Positions 36,905 through 46,122 of a DNA stretch of 64,000 nt are shown one piece after another. The DNA is from Umboniibacter marinipuniceus (GTDB lineage Bacteria > Pseudomonadota > Gammaproteobacteria > Pseudomonadales > DSM-25080), in the NCBI RefSeq assembly GCF_003688415.1, contig NZ_REFJ01000005.1, forward strand, positions 55,890 to 119,889. Direction: 5' to 3'. The position numbers were made by a program, and so were the translations under genes. The notes beneath the pieces were generated by a model, which was given only the letters and a program-made list of their open reading frames with translations, searched no databases and was not told the origin of the DNA. Within the stretch, counting starts at the first letter, position 1. Each line of letters begins with the position of its first letter.

Positions 36905-37396
36905 GGGACCCCCTTAAAAATGATGATCGTTAAGCCAATGGTTCTCACTACAAGTGACCGCGCATTGCTACCTTCATTGATTACCTCGATGCAGTCGCCC
37001 TCGAACACTTCCTTTGATGTATTTGGTTGTTTTCTGTACAGCTTTGATATGGTATCGGTACGCAGTGCTCTGTGAGTAGAGCCAGTTGACGAGTGACTAT
37101 GGAGCCACATGGCCGTAGTGAGGGCTTATCAATGGAGCCAGCTGCACTAAAGCGTGATCCTCGTCACGAATAGGGCTTTGTTAGGCGTTGCTGAAATTTG
37201 CTTAGTTTGTGTTGTTAGGGGTTGATTGCGGTCTGTTCACAGCTAGATTGAGCGGTGGTAACGCGGAAATAACGGGCAGATTCATATTGCTTGGCGATCT
37301 GCACTGATAGGTGTCACCTTAGTGATAGTTGGTATCTCAGCTGGCACTTAAGCTGCTAAGATAACGATAATTAGCCACGCTTTAGTGGGAGGCAAG
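36905..37396. other. Intergenic region, about 490 bp, between divergent genes
   Basis: It lies between the serine hydrolase (minus) and dioxygenase (plus) starts. It contains promoter-like AT-rich stretches and a short frame on the minus strand without homology. I see no tRNA, repeat or hairpin with terminator features. Confidence 0.4.
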
Positions 37397-38230
37397 ATGC
37401 ACATAGAACCTTATTCAAAAGGCTGCGGAGCCCTAATCTCAAACATTGACTTGGCCTGCATCTCGGCAGACGAAGCTGCACAACTAAAACAGCTTTTAGC
37501 TGAGCACGGCGTTCTATTCTTTCGCGACCAGATAGTCTCCGAGGCTGCACACATTCAGCTTGCCGAGGCATTAGGTGAGATCGTAAACAATAAGTTCTTT
37601 AAACCGGTTTCTGGGTTTCCAAGTATTGCCGAAGTCCGTAAAGAGGCGAACCAAGAGATGAACATTGGCGGTGGTTGGCATACGGATCACTCCTACGACG
37701 ATGAGCCTGCGTTAGGTTCTATTTTGGTGGCAAGAACGCTTCCTTCAAGCGGTGGTAATACTCGTTTTGCTCATCTAGGAAGAGCCTGTGCCGACCTATC
37801 GGATGGTCTTCGTCAGACGTTAGCGAAATTGGTAGCCGTTCACTCAAATGAACATATCTATGGACCAAATGGATTTTATAGTCAGACCGATTTAGCCGAG
37901 GTGTTGAGTGGTTCAACGGAGGTAGGATCTGCCCAGCATCCGGTGATAATTCGCCACCCGGTTTCGGGAGAGGAAGTACTTTATGTTAATCCAGGGCATG
38001 TACTAGGGTTTGTTGGCTGGAATAAAGCTGAAGCCTTTGCGCTGCTGGACTATCTCTATCAGTTTGTAGATCAACCCGCTTATACCTGCTCATTTAAATG
38101 GGAACCGGGGTCCATTGCTATCTGGGATAACCGGATGACTTGGCATTTTGCCGATAATGACTATCAAGGGGAGCGCAGACTGATGCATCGAATCACCTTG
38201 GCGGGAGCGCCGTTGGAGGCCGTGAAATGA
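37397..38230 (+). CDS. TauD/TfdA family Fe(II)/2-oxoglutarate dioxygenase
   Basis: The 277-aa dioxygenase has the iron site His95-x-Asp97 in GGGWHTDHSY and the distal His250 in MTWHFADNDY, followed by the 2-oxoglutarate-binding Arg region ERRLMHRITL. The family hydroxylates sulfonates, herbicides, sulfate esters or other small acids. The next gene, a class II aldolase, overlaps it by 4 bp, which suggests a two-step breakdown: hydroxylation, then cleavage of the product. The ATG at 37397 follows GGGAGGCAAG; an in-frame GTG lies 12 bp upstream. Confidence 0.92.
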   Translation: MHIEPYSKGCGALISNIDLACISADEAAQLKQLLAEHGVLFFRDQIVSEAAHIQLAEALGEIVNNKFFKPVSGFPSIAEVRKEANQEMNIGGGWHTDHSYDDEPALGSILVARTLPSSGGNTRFAHLGRACADLSDGLRQTLAKLVAVHSNEHIYGPNGFYSQTDLAEVLSGSTEVGSAQHPVIIRHPVSGEEVLYVNPGHVLGFVGWNKAEAFALLDYLYQFVDQPAYTCSFKWEPGSIAIWDNRMTWHFADNDYQGERRLMHRITLAGAPLEAVK

Positions 38231-38967
38231 TGACCGAGACCGAGCGAACGCTGCGTATTGAGCTGGCCGCTTGCTACCGAATTTTTGCTTATTTGGGCTG
38301 GGACGAGCTGATTTACAACCATATTACCGTCAAGCTACCCGATACCCCGAACCACTTTTTGATTAACCCCTATGGCTTACACTACAGTGAGATCACGGCA
38401 TCGTCGTTGTTAAAAGTGGATATCATGGGTAATAAGATTGACGAAAGTGAATACGATGCCAACCCCGCGGGCATGGTGATTCATAGTGCGATTCACGCAG
38501 TTCGTCCAGACCTCCACTGCATCACGCATCTTCATACCAATGAAGGACTTGCCGTGGCCTGCTCACGAACGGGCCTTCGCCATGACAATTTCTACTCTGT
38601 CATGCTTTATAACCGAGTTGCCTACCACGATTTTGAGGGGCTTACCGTTAATGATGGGGAGAAACAGCGTCTTGTTCAAAGTTTGGGCCAGCACTCTCAG
38701 TTGATTCTTCGTAATCACGGGCTGCTAAGTGGCGGCGCAACAATTGAGGAGGCTTTCATCGCTACCTGGACCCTACAGCGAGCCTGTGAAATCCAAGTGG
38801 CTTGTGACGCAACAGGACAGGCGATTATCCCAATCAGTGATGAAATTGGCGAGAAAACGGAGCAGCTGCTAGCAAAGCAAATTGGCGCTGCTGGGCTGGG
38901 ACAAAGAGAGTATGCGGCAATGCGCAGATTGGTTGAGCAGCATAACCCCGGCTTTGAGGACCTTTGA
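38227..38967 (+). CDS. Class II aldolase/adducin family protein
   Basis: The 246-aa protein has the class II aldolase pattern: LGWDELIYNHITVKLP, FLINPYGLHYSEITASSLLK, VIHSAIHAVRPDLHCITHLH (two zinc His) and LILRNHGLLSGGATIEEA (third His). Zinc-dependent cleavage or decarboxylation of a small hydroxylated acid is likely. Its start overlaps the dioxygenase stop by 4 bp, so the two are translated together. The sequence is closer to adducin-domain-like bacterial proteins than to fuculose aldolase. Confidence 0.9.
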   Translation: MMTETERTLRIELAACYRIFAYLGWDELIYNHITVKLPDTPNHFLINPYGLHYSEITASSLLKVDIMGNKIDESEYDANPAGMVIHSAIHAVRPDLHCITHLHTNEGLAVACSRTGLRHDNFYSVMLYNRVAYHDFEGLTVNDGEKQRLVQSLGQHSQLILRNHGLLSGGATIEEAFIATWTLQRACEIQVACDATGQAIIPISDEIGEKTEQLLAKQIGAAGLGQREYAAMRRLVEQHNPGFEDL

Positions 38968-39120
38968 GTCTTCGACGATACACAAGGTTTAAAAAAGTTC
39001 TCTGGAGCTCGTAAAGTACTCGGTGTCTCTTTAAGTGCTAGGGCTCTATATAGGTGTTCTCGCTGGTTAGACGTTACCCTCTGCGCGGAGTACAATGACG
39101 TTTTTTCCTAGGCGAATTCT

Positions 39121-39525
39121 ATGCAAGAGCGACTATACAAACAGATCCATGGTTATGCAGTACAACTCATGGCCGCAGCAGACGATGGCAATGAAGAGTT
39201 GTTCGGGCGCTTGTTCGCTCAGCTAGAAGCACTTTGCGAAGGCCATAGAGACTCAGATAATGATCATCCCGCACAGTGGGAGGCGCTTGCCGACTTTACG
39301 GAAGATGCTGAGCTCGCCTTAGCGCGCTACCAGCACGCCTTAGAGGTTGCTACGCGCCTTGAAACACGCGATTACATCTCTTCCATTAATTATAATTGGG
39401 CGGTGCTATTACGTGAAATGGGGCGTGAAGACGAGGCGGTTGAGCGCTGTAAATCGGCGGCAGTTAGTGCGAAAGGAAGCTCTGATAAGCAGCTCAATGC
39501 CGATATCCGTGCGTTTCTAAAGTAA
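39121..39525 (+). CDS. Small TPR-like helical protein
   Basis: The 134-aa acidic protein has helical pairs resembling two TPRs: DAELALARYQHALEVATRLE and SINYNWAVLLREMGREDEAV, then ERCKSAAV. It has no signal peptide or catalytic motif. It is followed after 7 bp by arfB and is probably cotranscribed with it. The name and partner are unknown. Confidence 0.75.
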   Translation: MQERLYKQIHGYAVQLMAAADDGNEELFGRLFAQLEALCEGHRDSDNDHPAQWEALADFTEDAELALARYQHALEVATRLETRDYISSINYNWAVLLREMGREDEAVERCKSAAVSAKGSSDKQLNADIRAFLK

Positions 39526-39532
39526 CTACCCA

Positions 39533-39952
39533 ATGTTAAGACTGTCCAATAATGTTGAAATTCCCCGTGCCGAGCTGGAGTTTAATGCCATGCGCGCACA
39601 GGGAGCTGGTGGACAGAATGTCAACAAATTGAATTCTGCTATTCACCTTCGCTTTGACATCAAAGCCTCATCGCTTCCTGAATTTCATAAACAACGCTTA
39701 CTGAAATTGCGCGATAGCCGTATCAGTAAAGAAGGTGTAATTATCATCAAAGCGCAGCAGCATCGTACCCAGGAAAAGAATCGTGAAGATGCGTTGGTTC
39801 GATTGCGGGAGTTGATTCTGGAAGCCATCAAGGTGGTGCCGGCTAGAAAGCCCACTAAACCTACGAGGTCATCGCAGCGAAAGCGTTTGGACAGTAAAAC
39901 CAAACACGCATCAACTAAGCGAATGCGTGGACGAGTGGATAGCCAAACTTAA
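39533..39952 (+). CDS. arfB: Alternative ribosome-rescue factor B
   Basis: The 139-aa peptidyl-tRNA hydrolase has the release-factor GGQ motif in AQGAGGQNVNKLNSAIHLRF (GGQ at 26-28) and a basic C-terminal tail (SSQRKRLDSKTKHASTKRMR) that enters the empty mRNA channel of stalled ribosomes. The length and both elements match ArfB/YaeJ. It sits right after a small TPR gene. Confidence 0.95.
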   Translation: MLRLSNNVEIPRAELEFNAMRAQGAGGQNVNKLNSAIHLRFDIKASSLPEFHKQRLLKLRDSRISKEGVIIIKAQQHRTQEKNREDALVRLRELILEAIKVVPARKPTKPTRSSQRKRLDSKTKHASTKRMRGRVDSQT

Positions 39953-40083
39953 CCAACTGAATGGGCTTCGGTCGCCGAAGACAAGATTTCCGCTGGGATG
40001 ACAGCGGGCTTTCGGTTAATTCAGTTTTGCAGCATTGTGGATGCTCGGTATACTTAAATTTTTCTAAACCCGTTGGATGAAAT

Positions 40084-41001
40084 ATGACCAGTGCGCTGTC
40101 AATTAAGCAATTAACAAAGACTTACGAAAACGGCTTCGAAGCCCTCAAGGGAATCGATTTTGAAGTAAAGCAGGGTGATTTCTTCGCGCTCTTAGGTCCA
40201 AATGGAGCGGGCAAATCTACCACCATCGGCGTGTTGAGTTCCCTTGTACGCAAGTCCACGGGAACGGTCTCTATCATGGGTGTTGATATTGATGATGACT
40301 TCGCCAAAGCCAAGCAGTTTCTGGGTGTAGTGCCTCAGGAATTCAATTTTAACGTCTTCGAAAAGGTCTATAACATTCTTATCACACAAGCTGGTTTCTA
40401 TGGAATCAGTGAGGCTGATGCAAAACCTCGAGCAGAAAAGTATCTAAAGGAATTGGGCCTCTGGGACAAGCGAGATGATGTTGCTAGAAATCTATCGGGT
40501 GGTATGAAGCGCCGATTGATGATTGCCCGTGCGCTGATTCATGAGCCGCGTATTCTAATTCTTGATGAGCCAACGGCAGGTGTTGATATTGAGCTGCGCC
40601 GGAGTATGTGGGCGTTTCTTCAGAAGGTTAATGCGGAAGGTGTGACGATCATCTTAACCACCCATTATCTTGAAGAGGCCGAGAGCCTTTGCCGCAACGT
40701 AGCAATTATTGATCGGGGCGTCATTGTTGAGAATACAACCGTTAAATCGTTGCTGGGGCGTCTTCAAATGGAGACGTTTGTTTTTGATCTAGCGAGTGAG
40801 GCTGAGCATCGTCCAGCGGTAGAGGGCTATACACTTCGTTGGACAGATGATTCATCCTTTGAGGTGGATGTGGATAAGTCGCAGGGCCTGAGTAAGCTAT
40901 TCGGCGAGATCTCCAAACTAAACTTGGATGTATCGTCAATGCGTAACAAAGCAAATCGTCTAGAAGAACTCTTTATTAGCCTTACTGGAGAATCGAAGTA
41001 A
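40084..41001 (+). CDS. yadG: ABC-2 transporter ATPase, YadG-like
   Basis: The 305-aa ATPase has Walker A GPNGAGKST (38-46), signature LSGGMKRRLMIARAL, Walker B LILDEPTAGVD and H-loop TTHYLEEAE. It pairs with the permease that starts at its stop codon. The order yadG-yadH before queF is conserved in gammaproteobacteria. The substrate of YadGH is not known. Confidence 0.92.
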   Translation: MTSALSIKQLTKTYENGFEALKGIDFEVKQGDFFALLGPNGAGKSTTIGVLSSLVRKSTGTVSIMGVDIDDDFAKAKQFLGVVPQEFNFNVFEKVYNILITQAGFYGISEADAKPRAEKYLKELGLWDKRDDVARNLSGGMKRRLMIARALIHEPRILILDEPTAGVDIELRRSMWAFLQKVNAEGVTIILTTHYLEEAESLCRNVAIIDRGVIVENTTVKSLLGRLQMETFVFDLASEAEHRPAVEGYTLRWTDDSSFEVDVDKSQGLSKLFGEISKLNLDVSSMRNKANRLEELFISLTGESK

Positions 41002-41771
41002 TGAATTCACGGGAATTATGGATTGCCTACCTCACTATTGTTAGGAAAGAAGTTCGCCGATTTATCCGTATTTGGCCGCAAACGATTCTGCCTCCAGCCG
41101 TGACTACTGGACTCTACTTCGTGATATTTGGTGCTTTGATTGGCCAGCGAATTGGACCGATGGGTGGTTTTAGCTACATGGAGTTTGTAGCGCCGGGACT
41201 TATCATGATGACCATTATCACCAATTCCTACTCAAACGTTGCTTCAAGCTTCTTTAGTGCCAAGTTTCAGAATTCGGTGGAGGAACTACTCGTTTCGCCA
41301 ACGCCTAATTGGGTCATTCTCGCCGGTTGGGTCTCTGGAGGCGTAGCTCGAGGGCTCTGTGTGGCGGCGGTTGTCACGGTACTCACGCTTATCTTCACGG
41401 ACTTATCGGTTACTCATCTAGGCCTTACGTGCCTGGTGATTCTTAATACTGCGATTCTCTTCGCAACAGCGGGCTTTATTAATGCTGTGTATGCCCGAAC
41501 CTTCGATGATATCTCCATTATACCCACTTTCGTGTTGACTCCATTGACCTATCTAGGCGGGATTTTCTACTCCATTAGCCTACTCCCTGCATTCTGGCAG
41601 AGCGCGAGTATGGCTAATCCAATTTTTTACATGGTTAATGCATTCCGATACGGAGTGCTTGGGGAAAGTGATGTATCACCGATGATCGCCATCGTGATGA
41701 CCTTAGGGTTAACGGCTATCTTGGTCTGGGCAGCGTTGCGCTTGCTAAACAGCAGCAGAATGAGGGCTTAA
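41001..41771 (+). CDS. yadH: ABC-2 transporter permease, YadH-like
   Basis: The 256-aa permease has six predicted helices and the ABC-2 signature (SFFSAKFQNSVEELLVSPTP, PLTYLGGIFYSISLLPAFWQ, NPIFYMVNAFRYG). Its ATG overlaps the last base of the ATPase stop. It forms the channel of a YadGH-type exporter. Confidence 0.93.
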   Translation: MNSRELWIAYLTIVRKEVRRFIRIWPQTILPPAVTTGLYFVIFGALIGQRIGPMGGFSYMEFVAPGLIMMTIITNSYSNVASSFFSAKFQNSVEELLVSPTPNWVILAGWVSGGVARGLCVAAVVTVLTLIFTDLSVTHLGLTCLVILNTAILFATAGFINAVYARTFDDISIIPTFVLTPLTYLGGIFYSISLLPAFWQSASMANPIFYMVNAFRYGVLGESDVSPMIAIVMTLGLTAILVWAALRLLNSSRMRA

Positions 41772-41775
41772 CCCT

Positions 41776-42615
41776 ATGTCAGAGATTAATAAGATCCATG
41801 AGCAGATTCCGCTAGGAAAGAGTACTGAGTACCAATCTAGCTATAACCCGGAACTACTCGCGCCCATTCCGCGTGAGCTCTCTCGGAGGAATCTGGAAGC
41901 TTGTCAGCGCGAAATGTTCGGTGAAGATCTCTGGACGGCCTATGAAATGTCATGGCTCAAGCCTGGCGGCGTGCCAGTAGTGGCGGTAATGCGTTGTTAT
42001 GTCCCGAGTACTAGTTCGCACATCATTGAGTCGAAGAGTTTTAAACTCTACCTCAACTCCTATAACGGATCTGAATTTGAATCCTTTGGTGAGGTTGAAG
42101 GGCGTTTAGTCGCTGACCTCAGCGCCGCGGCCGGAGATACGGTTCACGTTGTCTTGGAGTCTTTAGCTTTAGCTGATAGTTCGCTGCAAGTGGGTACGTT
42201 AACTGACGTTCAGTGCGTAGACGATTTGCCTATCACCGTATCTCAGTATGAGCCTGATGCAAGTTTACTAGCGGTGGAGCAGGGCACAAACGTTGAAGAA
42301 GCGCTTTGTTCTCACTTGCTGAAGAGTAACTGCCCGGTCACCAGCCAACCAGACTGGGCCAGCGTAATTATTCGTTACAAGGGTAAAAAGATTGTTCCAG
42401 AAAGTTTCTTGGCTTATGTTATTTCATTTCGAGAACATCAGGATTTTCACGAGCATTGCGTAGAACGCATTTACGTGGACTTGATGAATCGCTTTAACTT
42501 TGACTACCTGGATGTGGTGGCAAGATATACTAGGCGCGGCGGACTGGATATTAACCCATTTCGCTCAAGTCGCGCGGACGCGCCTCGGATTGAAACGCGA
42601 CTGGTACGTCAGTAA
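41776..42615 (+). CDS. queF: NADPH-dependent 7-cyano-7-deazaguanine reductase
   Basis: The 279-aa type II QueF reduces preQ0 to preQ1 in queuosine synthesis. The NADPH motif ESKSFKLYLN is at 85-94. The catalytic Cys186 and general acid Asp193 are in SNCPVTSQPDWASV. The length is that of the bimodular gamma-proteobacterial form. It starts 4 bp after the yadH stop. Confidence 0.97.
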   Translation: MSEINKIHEQIPLGKSTEYQSSYNPELLAPIPRELSRRNLEACQREMFGEDLWTAYEMSWLKPGGVPVVAVMRCYVPSTSSHIIESKSFKLYLNSYNGSEFESFGEVEGRLVADLSAAAGDTVHVVLESLALADSSLQVGTLTDVQCVDDLPITVSQYEPDASLLAVEQGTNVEEALCSHLLKSNCPVTSQPDWASVIIRYKGKKIVPESFLAYVISFREHQDFHEHCVERIYVDLMNRFNFDYLDVVARYTRRGGLDINPFRSSRADAPRIETRLVRQ

Positions 42616-42654
42616 GCGCTTTTCTTCAAACAATCTACTAGCGGCCTGAGCAGC

Positions 42655-44031
42655 TTAGCCTTTGTGTCTAAGGTGCTCGGCGGCTGACTCCAACGCTTTG
42701 AGGGCTTCAGCACGGTCTTTAGGTTTTAATTCGTCCAGATCCATATGTAAACTAAAACCGTCTGCATATTGTTCAATAAATGACTTATTGCCACCCAAAT
42801 TCTTACGCCAGTCCATCGCCTCATAAACTGTAACAGCCTGACTGAAGCCTTTCACTTCAATCTGTCCAACCTTGCGACACATAATACGATCTTTAATGAG
42901 CGCATAGGTGGTGTGGCTGACCAGAATCTGTCCTGGCTGAGCTGCGGCTTCTAGCCGTGAGGCCAAGTTCACCTCAGTTCCTAAAACCGTGTAGTCCATA
43001 CGAGACTCGGTACCGAAGTTGCCGACTGTGCAGTAACCGGTGTTGATGCCTATTCGCATTTCAAGTGGCTTGGACACGCCCTGTAAACGCCATTGCTTCT
43101 GAAGTTTTCTTAAGTGCTTACGCATGGCAATTGCCATCCCCACCGCCTTCATCGCATCCATTTTAGCGCCATCGGATTCTGGGTCACCAAAGAAAACCAT
43201 GACGGCATCGCCTATGAATTTATCAATGGTCCCTTCGTAGCGTTGTGCGATTTGACTCATTTCGGTGAGATAGGTATTAAGCAGTTCGGTCAGTGGTTCG
43301 GCTTCTAATTCTTCAGCCAAGGTACTGAATTCTTTAAGGTCAGAAAAGAATACGGTGAGTTTTTTCCGCTGCGTCCCCAAGCGCACATCGCGCCCCGACA
43401 TGATTTGCTGGTGGATTTGCGGAGAGATGTATTTACTCAGTTTGTAATTGTTTCGCTGTAGGGCGATATGCTCTTCCTTAAATACCTTACTGTTTTCCCG
43501 TTCGCGGCGCACGGCATCATGCATAAAAAGACCGTAAATACAGAAATAACTGGTGATACCAATGAGCGCCGCTTTACTGATAGCTAAATCATTCGTGAAG
43601 GTTAGCACTGGCTCGTGAAACAATGTCATGGTGGCAATGCCGGCAACAAAGGCAATGTTGTCGTTGCGCCACTTGATACCACCACCGGCAACTAAGGCAT
43701 TAAATTGCACCAGTGCGACAAACATGATGGTTGGTAAAAGGCTGAAATCAATTAAGGTCAACGCGCCGCCAATTAGCGCAGCGTCGGCAGCGTTAAACCA
43801 TTGAACGCTATTTTTAAGCTGTGTTTCAAATGCTTTGGTTACTTGGTAGCTAATGCCAGGGTAGACCAGCATAAATAGGGCATAGCCATATATAGTCCAG
43901 TTCAAACTATCTGCAGCGGTAGTGTAGAGTGTTGCTGCCGCAGCAATACAGCTTAGTGTGCGGAACAAGTATTGATTCCGAGCGGTCGAATCGGGTGACA
44001 CTGACCCTTCGTTCTCGCGTTTATTTAGCAT
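42655..44031 (-). CDS. Membrane-bound class III adenylate/guanylate cyclase
   Basis: The 458-aa protein has about six membrane helices in residues 25-170, then a linker helix and a class III cyclase domain. Metal ligands are Asp231 (VFFSDLKEFS) and Asp275 (FIGDAVMVFFGD). Base recognition uses Lys271 and Thr352 (YTVLGTEVNLASRL), and transition-state residues Asn355 and Arg359 are present. All catalytic residues are intact, so cAMP synthesis is likely. Thr in place of the usual Asp is the pattern known from bicarbonate-stimulated cyclases such as CyaC and soluble adenylyl cyclase. It stands alone. Confidence 0.92.
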   Translation of the reverse strand: MLNKRENEGSVSPDSTARNQYLFRTLSCIAAAATLYTTAADSLNWTIYGYALFMLVYPGISYQVTKAFETQLKNSVQWFNAADAALIGGALTLIDFSLLPTIMFVALVQFNALVAGGGIKWRNDNIAFVAGIATMTLFHEPVLTFTNDLAISKAALIGITSYFCIYGLFMHDAVRRERENSKVFKEEHIALQRNNYKLSKYISPQIHQQIMSGRDVRLGTQRKKLTVFFSDLKEFSTLAEELEAEPLTELLNTYLTEMSQIAQRYEGTIDKFIGDAVMVFFGDPESDGAKMDAMKAVGMAIAMRKHLRKLQKQWRLQGVSKPLEMRIGINTGYCTVGNFGTESRMDYTVLGTEVNLASRLEAAAQPGQILVSHTTYALIKDRIMCRKVGQIEVKGFSQAVTVYEAMDWRKNLGGNKSFIEQYADGFSLHMDLDELKPKDRAEALKALESAAEHLRHKG

Positions 44032-44089
44032 TAGCTTGATAGTTATCCATATTATGGTTATGTCAGTAACAGTTGCTCAGGCAAAAAGA

Positions 44090-44815
44090 TTAACGCTTTT
44101 TGTTGGGAGCTACAAGCTGACGAAGCCACCCAAAGAGTGAATTTGCTCCCATCACGTAGCGGTCCAGTTCCTTAGCGGTTGCCTCAAAATGCTGAGCATC
44201 TGTAAACATCGCTTCTCTCTTTAGCATTCTTCGCTTGGGAATTAAGTGTTTTACAATTTTAGCAGGTACGCCAGCTACCACCACATTTTGCGGCACATCA
44301 CTGGTGACCACGGCTCCGGCACCTACTACCGAGTTGTTACCAATACTGACGCCCTTGGTGACAATTGCTCTCTCCCCAATCCACACATTGTCACCCAGCG
44401 TGACCGCCGCGGTCGCGTTGCCGAACGGTCTGAGGCGGTTATAGAGGCCGTGCCAGTCAGAATCTGAAATGGATGCTTCCGCCGCTAGCATGCAGTTGTC
44501 ACCGATGACAACGGAATCCGCAGCCTGAATTTTCACCCCTGGGGAAATGAGACAGTAGTTGCCGATGCGAATTGTGGCAGGCCCCGAAGCATTTGGCCAA
44601 GCAATTAAGCGCACATTTCGATCTGGATCGCAGGCCATGTGGAGGCAATCGCCAATATGGATCCCGGCACCAAACAACCGGAGATGTCGTGGTCCAACAA
44701 TGTGGGGGTAGTTGCCGAGACTCTCTAACTCTGGTGCAATAAAATGTTGCACGTAGCGTTTATTTAATTTGAGCTGAAAGTGTTTAAGCCACGCGGGCCG
44801 ATGATCCTTGCGCAC
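44090..44815 (-). CDS. Hexapeptide-repeat acyltransferase
   Basis: The 241-aa protein has left-handed beta-helix repeats from about 70 to 190 ([55 protein letters not shown], then [13 protein letters not shown] and [12 protein letters not shown]). This is the O-acetyltransferase/CapG pattern. It probably acetylates a sugar of the cell surface, but no polysaccharide genes are near. The N-terminal 40 residues are basic and may be a membrane-contact helix. Confidence 0.87.
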   Translation of the reverse strand: MRKDHRPAWLKHFQLKLNKRYVQHFIAPELESLGNYPHIVGPRHLRLFGAGIHIGDCLHMACDPDRNVRLIAWPNASGPATIRIGNYCLISPGVKIQAADSVVIGDNCMLAAEASISDSDWHGLYNRLRPFGNATAAVTLGDNVWIGERAIVTKGVSIGNNSVVGAGAVVTSDVPQNVVVAGVPAKIVKHLIPKRRMLKREAMFTDAQHFEATAKELDRYVMGANSLFGWLRQLVAPNKKR

Positions 44816-44941
44816 AGGTAATTCCCAACTATCACGTTAACGACAAGTATCACAGTATAAGGCAACTAGGTGAAGTCATTAATTGTTGCGCTGGGCGCTT
44901 AGGCGTAGAATATAGCTAATTTCTCTATTTGGACGGAATCA

Positions 44942-45499
44942 ATGTCATCACTTCAATTCCTTAGTCAGCGAGTTAGCTTTCCAAAGGTTGAGGCGCCCGG
45001 CCCCAGCACTGAGCAGCTAGTAAAGCTTTTCGAGGCGGCGGGCAGAGCCCCCGATCACATGCAGCTAAAACCTTGGCGTTTTATGGTGATACAGGGTGAG
45101 GCACGAGCGGAATTCGGCAAGCTCATGGTTCGCGCGAAAGAAGCCACTGCTGAGATTGATGAGACCAAAAGAGCGCGCCTTTACAACAACGCATTCCGTG
45201 CGCCAACCATTATCATTGCCATCACCGTGTTTAAACCTCATGAAAAGGTTCCTGAGGTTGAACAGGTACTCTCTACCGGCGCGGCGGTGCAAAATATGCT
45301 TTTGGCTGCAGAAATGATGGGGCTAGGGGGAATGTGGCGAACAGGCAATATGATGTTCGAACCAACAATGCGCGAAGGTTTAGCTGTTGCCGACAACGAG
45401 ACCATAGCAGGCGCGATCTATCTTGGTACCCCCGTGGGAAAGCGAAAGTCGATTAAAGCCCTCGACCTGGATAAGTTCGTCAGTTATTGGCGTGGATAG
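44942..45499 (+). CDS. Nitroreductase family protein, YdjA-like
   Basis: The 185-aa FMN protein has the YdjA pattern: FLSQRVSFPKVEAPGPS, AAGRAPDHMQLKPWRFMVIQ, GAAVQNMLLAAEMMGLGGMW. It reduces nitro or enone compounds with NAD(P)H; YdjA is the smallest nitroreductase type and its length matches. It stands between a divergent acyltransferase gene and tRNA-Ser. Confidence 0.9.
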   Translation: MSSLQFLSQRVSFPKVEAPGPSTEQLVKLFEAAGRAPDHMQLKPWRFMVIQGEARAEFGKLMVRAKEATAEIDETKRARLYNNAFRAPTIIIAITVFKPHEKVPEVEQVLSTGAAVQNMLLAAEMMGLGGMWRTGNMMFEPTMREGLAVADNETIAGAIYLGTPVGKRKSIKALDLDKFVSYWRG

Positions 45500-45634
45500 T
45501 GGCGCTTAGTAGATAAACGTCACCAGCTAACGTAAATCCAAGCTTTGCACTACTTTCTTACTTGCAATATGTAGGGCTCCCCAGTATCATCTGCGCCCGT
45601 TGTTTGCTGAAGTATATCTCGGTAAATAATTGTT

Positions 45635-45722
45635 GGAGAGATGGCCGAGTGGTCGAAGGCGCACGCCTGGAAAGTGTGTATACGGAAACGTATCGAGGGT
45701 TCGAATCCCTCTCTCTCCGCCA
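45635..45722 (+). tRNA. tRNA-Ser (anticodon GGA)
   Basis: Class II tRNA of 88 nt: acceptor GGAGAGA/TCTCTCC, anticodon stem CACGC/GTGTG with loop CTGGAAA (GGA), a long variable arm (TACGGAAACGTA), T arm GGGTTCGAATCCC, and encoded CCA. The C/G wobble base reads UCC and UCU codons. Confidence 0.97.
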
Positions 45723-46122
45723 TACTTTATACCTCCCTCATTTTACCCTCTGATAACAAGCTTATAGCAGTCTCATAACAAAGTTATAGCCGCTTAAAAC
45801 CTACTTATAGCCGTCTTAATACATTAGATAGTCCTGTGAATTAGTACTCGTTCGCGCAGCGACTGCTTTCACTCGTTAGTCATGTGGATAGGCTGCCGTA
45901 CCCCAAAAGTAAACGTCAGCAGGTTGGGGCCAAGTTAGCCCGAAAGATGATCCAAACCTCCTCCAAGTCGCTATAAGAGCTAATTACAGGCTGACCGCTG
46001 GCGTAGTTTCCCGGCGTTCGCCGAGCCACTGTCCTTGCGATAGCGAAGGGTCATTGGCGATACCTTTCTCAAACTAGCAGGGCAATGGACAGCATCATTG
46101 ACTGCGTCTCTAGGGGTTGTAA
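45723..46122. other. Region after tRNA-Ser with phased TTATAGC repeats
   Basis: About 400 bp without a gene. TTATAGC/TTATAGCCG occurs at 45762, 45784 and 45805, i.e. at 22- and 21-bp spacing on one helical face. The rest (45830-46120) has no frame, tRNA or hairpin that I can support. The repeats next to a tRNA 3' end could be integrase arm sites or a protein-binding array, but no integrase gene is present. Confidence 0.45.

Noticed and set aside
36886-37110. 74-aa minus-strand frame upstream of the serine hydrolase
   Set aside because: It overlaps the hydrolase start in another frame and has no family or ribosome binding site.
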